NCBI GenBank assembly: GCA_013364255.1
Contig: CP054936.1
Coordinates: forward strand, 2,262,853 to 2,326,852
DNA from: Streptomyces seoulensis
GTDB taxonomy: Bacteria > Actinomycetota > Actinomycetes > Streptomycetales > Streptomycetaceae
Reading direction: 5' to 3'
Length of the DNA stretch: 64,000 nucleotides
The notes under the pieces are model-generated. The model saw only the letters and a program-made list of their open reading frames with translations, was not told where the DNA came from and ran no database searches. This document shows positions 55,590 to 62,307 of the stretch, piece by piece. Each line of letters starts with the position of its first letter. Position 1 is the stretch's first letter. Both the position numbers and the translations under genes were made by a program.

Positions 55590-56953
55590 GGGCACGTCCT
55601 GGCGGCCGGCGCCCGGCGGCGCAGCCGCGCGGTGTCGGCGGCCACCTCGCGGTGGACGTGCCGGATGAGTCCGGTGAGGTCGGGGCAGTAGACGCTGGGG
55701 TTGCGGAAGCCGGTGCCGTCGGCGCGGTAGCGGTGGACGTGGTGGCCGCCGCCGCACACCGGCAGCAGCGGGCAGGCCCGGCACACGGCGCTCAGCGCCG
55801 CCGCGCCCGACTGGCGCGCCCTGACGTCGGGGTGGCCCAGCGCCCGGTCGAAGGAGTCGCGGGCGACGTGCAGGCCGGTGCGGGCCGCGCCGGCGCGGGC
55901 CACCCGCAGGGTGTCGTCGAGGGCGATGGAGCCGTCGGTCTCCACGACGGCGTACCGGACCGGCTCCAGGCCCAGTCCCTCGGTGCGGGAGCGCCCGCCG
56001 AGCACCAGGGAGACCAGGTCGCGCAGCACGCGGACGTCCGTCTCGCGGACCGGCGCCGCGTACCACTGGTCGAACACCGCGGCCAGCCAGTCGCCGTACG
56101 GCGTGTCGGGCCGTCCGGGGATCCGGCCGGGCGGCGGCGCGTCCCAGGTGCCCAGCGGGAGCAGGAAGTCGATCATCGGGGGGCGGTAGCGCAGCAGTTC
56201 CCGGTAGGTGGTGTGCGGGTCGTTGCGCAGGTCGACGGTGCACAGCAGTCCGGCGAACAGCCGCCGGTGGGGGCCCTCGGCGAGCCGTTGGACGGCCGCG
56301 GCGACCCGTCGGTGGCTGCCCCCGCCGCCGGGGCGCACCCGGTGGCGGTCGTGGGCGGCGCGGTCGCCGTCCAGGCTCACGCCGATCCGCACGTCCAGTT
56401 CGCCCAGCGTGTCCAGCCAGGCTTCGTCCAGCCGCAGCGCGTTGGTCTGCACGGCGGTCGTCACCCGCACCCCGGGCCCCACCGCGCGGGCGATCTCGGT
56501 CACCGCCAGGCGCAGCAGCCGCGGTCCGGCGAGCAGCGGTTCGCCGCCGTGCAGCACCACGCTCACCGCGCGCAGACCGTGCGTGTGGACGTGTTCGGCG
56601 ATGCGGCGCGCCGTCCAGGCGATGACCGCGGGCGACATCGAGCGGGGCTGGTGGCGCCAGCTCTGGTCGGCGGCCCGGTACATGTAGCAGTAGTCGCACG
56701 CGAGGTCGCACCGGCTGTGGAACTTCAGGACGAAGGTGTGGAAGGGGAATTCCCCGCGGCCGTCCGGGGAGGAGCGTTCCCCACCGCCCGGGTACGGGGT
56801 TTCCGCGCCGCCCGGGGAAGAGGATTCCCCACCGCCCGGGGAGGGGGTTTCCGCGCCGTCCGGGTATGGGGTTTCCGCGCCGCCCGGGGAAGAGGGCCGG
56901 CCGTTTTGTGAGCGCCGAGCCGGCCACCCGCACTCACCTGTTTCCGCGCCCAT
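55586..56953 (-). CDS. fxsB: FxsB-family radical SAM/SPASM peptide maturase
   Basis: 455 residues. The radical-SAM cluster motif is SRCDLACDYCYMYRAAD (C-x3-C-x2-C, residues about 82-89), followed by VVLHGGEPLLAGP and a C-terminal SPASM-like region, SAVCRACPLLPVCGGGHHVHRY. FxsB enzymes are among the radical SAM proteins known to form three-residue cyclophane crosslinks between an aromatic ring and a nearby beta-carbon of a ribosomal peptide. The first 70 residues are six 8-residue Gly/Pro/Glu repeats, encoded by a 24-bp minisatellite and unusual for the family; translation may start below them. It is divergent from fxsA. Confidence 0.92.
   Translation of the reverse strand: MGAETGECGWPARRSQNGRPSSPGGAETPYPDGAETPSPGGGESSSPGGAETPYPGGGERSSPDGRGEFPFHTFVLKFHSRCDLACDYCYMYRAADQSWRHQPRSMSPAVIAWTARRIAEHVHTHGLRAVSVVLHGGEPLLAGPRLLRLAVTEIARAVGPGVRVTTAVQTNALRLDEAWLDTLGELDVRIGVSLDGDRAAHDRHRVRPGGGGSHRRVAAAVQRLAEGPHRRLFAGLLCTVDLRNDPHTTYRELLRYRPPMIDFLLPLGTWDAPPPGRIPGRPDTPYGDWLAAVFDQWYAAPVRETDVRVLRDLVSLVLGGRSRTEGLGLEPVRYAVVETDGSIALDDTLRVARAGAARTGLHVARDSFDRALGHPDVRARQSGAAALSAVCRACPLLPVCGGGHHVHRYRADGTGFRNPSVYCPDLTGLIRHVHREVAADTARLRRRAPAARTCP
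56750..56896. repeat. Six 24-bp repeats in the 5' end of fxsB
   Basis: Units start at 56750 (27 bp), 56777, 56801, 56825, 56849 and 56873, alternating TTCCCCACCGCCCGGG and TTCCGCGCCGCCCGGG types. On the minus strand they encode 8-residue units such as SSPGGAET and PYPDGAET. The unit length keeps frame. Confidence 0.85.
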
Positions 56954-57078
56954 GGAACTCCCGTGTGAACGTTTTCGCGTCCCGTGCCGGGACCGGCGGG
57001 CCGTGTGGCGCGCCGCCCGTCACCGAGCGCTCCGCGCGCCGCCCTTGCCAGTAGACTCAGCAGTGTGGCAGCAAGTCG

Positions 57079-57115
57079 GTTGTTTGGCAGCCGGGTTCAC
57101 CGGCCAAACCACAAC
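57079..57115. promoter_or_regulatory. Inverted repeat in the fxsB/fxsA divergent region
   Basis: GTTGTTTGGC (57079-57088) faces GCCAAACCACAAC (57103-57115); the arms match except for a three-base insertion. It is the only AT-rich part of the 208-bp divergent promoter region and lies between a -10-like TAGACT (57052-57057) and the fxsA start. It is a likely shared operator. Confidence 0.5.
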
Positions 57116-57161
57116 TGTCCGGCACTCCTCCACACCGTGGCGGATTCTCGACGGAAACGGG

Positions 57162-57377
57162 ATGACGGGGCTCCGTATGGATGACCAGACCGAAGCGCGG
57201 AACGTCGTGGAATCGCCCTTGGTCGACCTGTCCGAATTCCCCTTCGAGGAAATCGCCGCACTGCCGGAATCCGCGCTGGTTCTCGCTCTGCGCCGGGTCC
57301 GGGACGAAGCCGCCCGCCCGGAGGCGCTGTTCCACACCAACTACACCCAGCAGCCCGATCCCCCGGCCCTGCCCTAG
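57162..57377 (+). CDS. fxsA: FxsA-type RiPP precursor with an atypical C-terminus
   Basis: 71 residues from ATG 57162, or 66 from ATG 57177 (MDDQTEARN), which has the better-spaced GGGG. The leader matches the FxSxx-COOH family: ESPLVDLSEFPFEEIAALPESALVLALRRVRDEA. Family members end in F-x-S-x-x; here the end is ALFHTNYTQQPDPPALP. Two overlapping aromatic triads, F-H-T and Y-T-Q, could be cyclophane sites for FxsB, with Thr in the place of Ser. It is divergent from fxsB. Its TAG stop lies in the CTAG target duplication of a MITE. Confidence 0.8.
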   Translation: MTGLRMDDQTEARNVVESPLVDLSEFPFEEIAALPESALVLALRRVRDEAARPEALFHTNYTQQPDPPALP

Positions 57378-57535
57378 GGTCTCTCGTGTGGATCAGGCCG
57401 GATCAGGGAGCGGGGTCTGGTGCCGTGCATCGCAAGGCGGAGGAGGGCGTCATGGCGGAGCCATGGCAACCGACGACAACGCGGCGAGGTGCGGCACCAG
57501 GGCCCGCGAGCCCGGCGGGATCCACACGAGAGACC
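57378..57535. mobile_element. 158-bp MITE inserted at the fxsA stop codon
   Basis: Perfect 17-bp terminal inverted repeats, GGTCTCTCGTGTGGATC at 57378-57394 and its complement at 57519-57535, flanked by CTAG direct repeats (57374-57377 and 57536-57539). CTAG fits the YTAR target of IS5-type elements. A second inverted pair, CTGGTGCCG (57417-57425) and CGGCACCAG (57492-57500), lies inside. It has no transposase, so it is a non-autonomous element. The TAG of the left CTAG is the fxsA stop, and that stop would also exist without the insertion. It separates fxsA from fxsT by 213 bp. Confidence 0.9.
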
Positions 57536-57590
57536 CTAGGCGCGCCAGAGCCACGCGGACGCACCCACCCCGAAGCGAAGTGGAGCCGAG

Positions 57591-60500
57591 ATGTCCGAGG
57601 CGGAAGGCCGAAACCAGCGCCCCCGCGTGACGGTGTTCTGTTCCACGGCGGAGAACATCGGCCAGACCACGACCCTGCTCAACACCGCCGTGCTGCTGGC
57701 CCGTTCCGGCCGGCGGGTGCTGGTGCTGGACGCGCGCAACGCGGACGTCCGCACCCGGCACTACGTCCGCTCCGTCACACCCGGCCCGGCCCTGCTCGCC
57801 GACAGCGAGGGCGGCCCCGCGGTGGAGGAGTGGAGTCCGGCGGGTGTCGCGCGGCCCATCGGCATCGTCACCCTCAAGGGCCACGACGCGCTCACGGCGC
57901 TGCCCGCGCCGGAGCATCCGGCCTTCGCCGCCTACGACGACGTCCTGGTGGACGCCCCGCTGATCCGCACCGAGCGGCAGGCCGCCGGCCTGGCCCGGCT
58001 GCCGTCGGTGCTGGTGATGTGCTTCACCGCGGCCTCCGCCTTCATCGAGTCCGCGGTCCGGCTGGCCGAGCGGCTGCGCGAGCACGCCGAGCGGCCCTTC
58101 GACGTGCTCGCCCTCGCCCTGCAGACCGACCCGGCCCACGAGGACCAGCTGCGCCTGGCCCGCGACCGGGCCCGCGAGCGGTTCGCCCCGCTCGGCGGCG
58201 ACCGGCCCGCGCGCTACCTGGAGATCCCCTACCACGCGCTGTCCGAGCGCAGCCCCCGCCTGGGCATGGAGCTGGAGCCCGGCAACGGCTTCGCCGAACG
58301 CGTGCGCCCCGCGCTGGAACAGCTGGTTCAGGCCCTGTCCCGGCCCCGGTTCGACCGGCCCGCCAAGGCGCTGCTGGTCTGCGGCCCCCGGCACGCGGTG
58401 TGGGCGGAGTGGATCGAGGACCGGCTGCGCGGCGCCGGCGTCCAGGTGGTCCGCCGCTCCTACGACGACTGGGCGCTGCGGCCGCCCGGCGCGGACGAGG
58501 TGCTGCTGCTCCTGCCGCCCGCCGCGCCCGGCCCCGAGGACCGGCAGGCGCTGCGGGCGCTGTCCGACCCCGGCATCCGCATGGTGCTCGTCGACGACGA
58601 GGCGCTGCCCCGGGAGTTCGCCCACCACCAGCGCGTCGACCTGCGCCGGCTGTCCGAACAGCGCGCGGCCGAACGGCTGCTGCGCGGCCTGGACCTGCCC
58701 GCCGACACCGTACGGCCGTCGAGGGGGCGCCGCTTCCCCAGCCTGCCCCACAGCACCGACCTGATGGCCCGCAACGTCGCCTTCGTCGGCCGGGACGCGC
58801 TGCTGGGCGAGATCCGCGCCGCCGTGGCCGAACTGGCCCGCGATCACCGCCCCTGCCTGGTCCTGGGCGCGCCGGGGATCGGCAAGAGCGAGGTGCTGCT
58901 GGAGTTCTGCCACCGCTTCGGCGGCTCCTACGACGTGGTGTGGTGGCTGACCGGCGACGACCGGGGCGAGATCCTGTCCGGTCTGACCGCGCTCGGCGGC
59001 GCGCTCGGCGAGCCCACCATCCAGGACGCCGCCGCGCATGTGCACGCGCTGCGTTCGCGCGCCGACGCTCTCGGCGAGCGGTGGCTGCTGGTGTGCGACG
59101 AGATCGACGACGACGCCGGCGCCCAGGCCGCCGCCCGGCTGCTGCCCGAGCCGTCCGAGTACTGCCATGTGCTGATCGGCGCGCGCGGCGGCGCCGAGGC
59201 GGCCGCGCGCGCCGCCGTGGAGGTGCCGCCGTTCGCCCGCGCCGAGAGCGAGGCGCTGCTCACCACCATGGTGCCGGGGCTGACGCCGCTGTCCGCGCGG
59301 ACCGTCGCCCAGCGGGTCGGGCCGCTGCCGCTGGCGCTGTGGCTGGCCGCCTGCTGGCTGCGGGTGGCCGCCGAGCGGGCGGAGGCGGTCAACCAGTCCG
59401 GCGCGCAGGCGCTGCTCACCGCCGTCGACGACTTCAGCCGGGCCTTCGACCTGCGCCGTCAGGCGCACGGCGTCGGCCCGCTGCCCGGCGTCGAGGTGCT
59501 GCTGCACCTGGCCCGCGCCTCCCTGCTGCGCACCCCGGCGGCCGAAGCGTGGTCGCGGGAGCCGGTGGGCAGCCGGGCGCTGGGGTGGCTGCTGGAGGCG
59601 TGCGCCCTGCTCACCGGGGCCGGCACCGACCTGCGGCTGCTGCACTCGCGGCAGCTGGCCGCCGCGCTGGCCCGCATCGCGGCGGACCCGGCCGCCGGCC
59701 CGCCCGGCGACCCGGCCGCGCCGGTCCGGTCGGGCGACCAGCTGCTCATCGACGCCTCGCTGTGGGCGATGAACCGGCACGGTCTGCTGGACTTCGACTT
59801 CGCCCGTCCCGACCAGCCCGTGCGCCAGCACCGGGTGCTGCGGGACCTGATCGTCGCGGGCATGCCGGGCGGCGACCGGGCCGACCGGGACGCGGAGCTG
59901 CGGGCCGCGATCGGCGACACCCTGCTGGTGACCGACCAGGACCGGCCGGCGCCCGCCGCGCAGACAGTCGTGCGCCGCGGCCGGCAGATCGACGCGCTCA
60001 GACTCTGGGCGGACCACCGCCCCGAGGTGCGCCAGGCCCTCCTCGCCCATCTGTCCGACCTGATCGTCAGCCAGGAGCGGCAGCACCTCCAGGACGCCCG
60101 GCGGCTGGCCGAACTGGCCGAGCGGCACTGGGAGTCCGACTCCTTCGAAGGGCTGCGGCTGCGCTCCATGCTGTCCCAGACCCTGCGCCACCTCCAGGTC
60201 TACGGCCCCTCGGCGCGGATGGCCCGCGGCGTCCTGCAGAGCTACCGCACCCGCCTCGGACTCGGCCATCCCCGCGCCCTGCTGATGGCCGACGGGTACG
60301 CCGCGAACCTGCGCACCTTCGGCCGCTTCGGCGACGCCCTGGACGAGGGGCTGCACGCCGCGCGCGCCATGAGCCGGCTGCTCGGGCCGCGGCACTGGAC
60401 CACCGAGCAGCTGCGCCGCAACCTCGCCTGGCGCTACGCCGTGCTCGGCAACTACACCGAGGGCCTGCGCATCCTGCGTCTGCTCTACGACCACCGGCGC

Positions 60501-61277
60501 GCCGTGGGCGGGGACGACGACCCGGCGGTGGAGGCCATGGTCCCCGAACTGGCCGAGATGCACCGGCTGCTGGGCCAGAACATCGAGTCCTACCAGCTGC
60601 TGAAGAAGGCCCGGGTGCTGGGCGGGGCGCGGCCCCGGATCAGCCGGGTGCCGCTGGTCGTGCAGGCGGAGAACGGGCTGGCGGTGAGCGAGCGCCGGCT
60701 CGGCGACCACGAGCGGGCCCAGGAACGCGACCTGCGCACCCTGGACATGGCGGCCGCGATGCTGGGCGAGCACGGCATCACCGCGCTGCGCTGCCGGTTC
60801 TCGCTCGCCGCCGACCACCACCTGCTCGGCGACCACGCGGGCGCCGTGGCGGAGTCAGAACGCTGTCTGGAGGGGCTGGAGGCGTCGCTGGGTTCGGCCC
60901 ACCCGTTCTCCGATCTGTGCCGGGTGCGCCTCGGCGTCCATCTGCGCGGCGCCGGGCGGCTGCCGCAGGCGCTGGAGGCCGGCCGGGCCGCGCGGGAGAG
61001 CCTGCGCGGACGGCTCGGCGACCACCACCCCTGGGTGCTGGCGGCCGCCGCCTCCGTCGCCAACACCCTGGTCGGGCTGGACGAGTTGGACGAGGCGGTG
61101 CGGCTGGAGGAGTTCGCCCTGCGGGGCTACGACCGGACCGGCCTCGGACGGCACCCGGACCGGGCCATCGTGGCGGACAATCTCGCCATGACCCGCGCCC
61201 GGCGGCTGGGCGCCCCGCCCACCGGCGAGGAGCCGCGCCGGCGCACGGACATCGACCTCGAACTGCCCGACCTGTGA
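57591..61277 (+). CDS. fxsT: FxSxx-COOH-system NB-ARC/TPR protein
   Basis: 1228 residues, ATG with GGAG six bases upstream. An N-terminal ParA/CooC-like domain (1-240) starts RVTVFCSTAENIGQTTTLLN: the Walker A lysine is replaced by Gln, so nucleotide hydrolysis is doubtful. Residues about 255-375 look like a TIR-like fold (ALLVCGPRHAVWAEWIEDRL, VVRRSYDDWAL). An NB-ARC/STAND ATPase (about 400-760) has an intact Walker A LGAPGIGKSEVLLEF and Walker B WLLVCDEIDDDAG. TPR-type repeats fill about 850-1190. The family accompanies FxsA/FxsB genes and may be the sensor or delivery component of the system. No separate FxsC gene is seen. Confidence 0.85.
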   Translation: MSEAEGRNQRPRVTVFCSTAENIGQTTTLLNTAVLLARSGRRVLVLDARNADVRTRHYVRSVTPGPALLADSEGGPAVEEWSPAGVARPIGIVTLKGHDALTALPAPEHPAFAAYDDVLVDAPLIRTERQAAGLARLPSVLVMCFTAASAFIESAVRLAERLREHAERPFDVLALALQTDPAHEDQLRLARDRARERFAPLGGDRPARYLEIPYHALSERSPRLGMELEPGNGFAERVRPALEQLVQALSRPRFDRPAKALLVCGPRHAVWAEWIEDRLRGAGVQVVRRSYDDWALRPPGADEVLLLLPPAAPGPEDRQALRALSDPGIRMVLVDDEALPREFAHHQRVDLRRLSEQRAAERLLRGLDLPADTVRPSRGRRFPSLPHSTDLMARNVAFVGRDALLGEIRAAVAELARDHRPCLVLGAPGIGKSEVLLEFCHRFGGSYDVVWWLTGDDRGEILSGLTALGGALGEPTIQDAAAHVHALRSRADALGERWLLVCDEIDDDAGAQAAARLLPEPSEYCHVLIGARGGAEAAARAAVEVPPFARAESEALLTTMVPGLTPLSARTVAQRVGPLPLALWLAACWLRVAAERAEAVNQSGAQALLTAVDDFSRAFDLRRQAHGVGPLPGVEVLLHLARASLLRTPAAEAWSREPVGSRALGWLLEACALLTGAGTDLRLLHSRQLAAALARIAADPAAGPPGDPAAPVRSGDQLLIDASLWAMNRHGLLDFDFARPDQPVRQHRVLRDLIVAGMPGGDRADRDAELRAAIGDTLLVTDQDRPAPAAQTVVRRGRQIDALRLWADHRPEVRQALLAHLSDLIVSQERQHLQDARRLAELAERHWESDSFEGLRLRSMLSQTLRHLQVYGPSARMARGVLQSYRTRLGLGHPRALLMADGYAANLRTFGRFGDALDEGLHAARAMSRLLGPRHWTTEQLRRNLAWRYAVLGNYTEGLRILRLLYDHRRAVGGDDDPAVEAMVPELAEMHRLLGQNIESYQLLKKARVLGGARPRISRVPLVVQAENGLAVSERRLGDHERAQERDLRTLDMAAAMLGEHGITALRCRFSLAADHHLLGDHAGAVAESERCLEGLEASLGSAHPFSDLCRVRLGVHLRGAGRLPQALEAGRAARESLRGRLGDHHPWVLAAAASVANTLVGLDELDEAVRLEEFALRGYDRTGLGRHPDRAIVADNLAMTRARRLGAPPTGEEPRRRTDIDLELPDL

Positions 61278-61326
61278 CGCGGTCCGCGCCGCCGCGCGGC
61301 ACGGACCGGAAGGAGCGTGCAAGCCG

Positions 61327-62307
61327 ATGAAGCGGGACGCCGACGGGGCGGTGAGCGATCCGAAGGCCCTGGTCGCCCCCCACGCCGAACGGGGCTACGA
61401 CCATCTGATCGAGGCCTGCCGCACGACCGCGGCGGCCTGCCCCGAGATCCGGTCCCTGACCCACCTCACCCTCAACACCGTCGACTTCTGCCTGCGGGCC
61501 GCCGCCGCGGTGCCCTTCGAGGACGCGCTGCCCTGGGAGGACGAGGTGGAGGTGGAGGGGCGGCCCGCGCGACGGCTGGTGCGCTGGGTCACGGAGCTGG
61601 ACGCCGCCATGCGGCCCCTGAACACCGGTGAGCTGATGCGGGTGCTGGCCGTCACCCGGTCCGCCGGGGCGCAGTGCTCCCGGCTGCGGGACGGGCAGTA
61701 CGTCGTCGGCGTCAGCGCCACGGGCGCCGGCGGCGACGCGGTGGACCGGGCCGTCAACGCGATGGTCACCGATCTGCGGACCAGCCACTACCAGCAGGCG
61801 GACGAGCTGCCGGGCGGCGAACTGGACCGGCCCAAACGTTCCCTGGACGGCCAGGTCCCGCTGGTGATGCACGTCCTGACGCCCGACAGGGACGAGGAGA
61901 GCCGGCTGCGCGGCCTCTGGCAGCGCCACGTGAACCCCTACGACCTCCAGTACGCCGGCTACTACCGCAACCGCGCCCCGGTCTGCGTCGGAGACGCCTT
62001 CGAGCACGGGGAGCTGGCCGACACCTTCCTCGTCGTCCCCGTCCAGACCCGGCGCGCGCTCTACCGGGACCTCGTCTTCCGGCTCGGTGCGGCGCTGGTC
62101 GATCTGGCGGACATCCTGCGGCCGGTCACCGGCGACCCGCTGGAGCGGCTCGTCCTGGACGTGCAGGAGGGGGCCGTGTACGTGCACTGGCTGGACCCGG
62201 CCGCGGGCGACTTCCTGGTGGGCGTGACGGTACGGCAGCGGGAGGTCGCGGTGGCCGAGGAGCGGCTCGCCGACCTCATCGCGCAGCTCCGCCCGGCTCC
62301 GCGCTGA
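61327..62307 (+). CDS. Unrecognised 326-residue protein of the Fxs region
   Basis: ATG 61327 with AAGGAG about eleven bases upstream, 49 bp after fxsT and probably co-transcribed. I recognise no family. It is soluble, with no signal peptide or membrane segment. The middle has a conserved-looking stretch RGLWQRHVNPYDLQYAGYYR, and the C-terminus is a mixed alpha/beta region (RLVLDVQEGAVYVHWLDPAAG). Its last 32 bases overlap the tail of the convergent ATPase gene. Position suggests an accessory role in the Fxs system. Confidence 0.7.
   Translation: MKRDADGAVSDPKALVAPHAERGYDHLIEACRTTAAACPEIRSLTHLTLNTVDFCLRAAAAVPFEDALPWEDEVEVEGRPARRLVRWVTELDAAMRPLNTGELMRVLAVTRSAGAQCSRLRDGQYVVGVSATGAGGDAVDRAVNAMVTDLRTSHYQQADELPGGELDRPKRSLDGQVPLVMHVLTPDRDEESRLRGLWQRHVNPYDLQYAGYYRNRAPVCVGDAFEHGELADTFLVVPVQTRRALYRDLVFRLGAALVDLADILRPVTGDPLERLVLDVQEGAVYVHWLDPAAGDFLVGVTVRQREVAVAEERLADLIAQLRPAPR

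Noticed and set aside
55091..56911. 606-codon plus-strand frame opposite fxsB and the HExxH gene
   Set aside because: Shadow frame; the minus-strand products have intact catalytic motifs.
57162..57535. The MITE as the cause of the unusual fxsA C-terminus
   Set aside because: Removing the element and one CTAG leaves the same TAG stop in frame, so the C-terminal residues predate the insertion.
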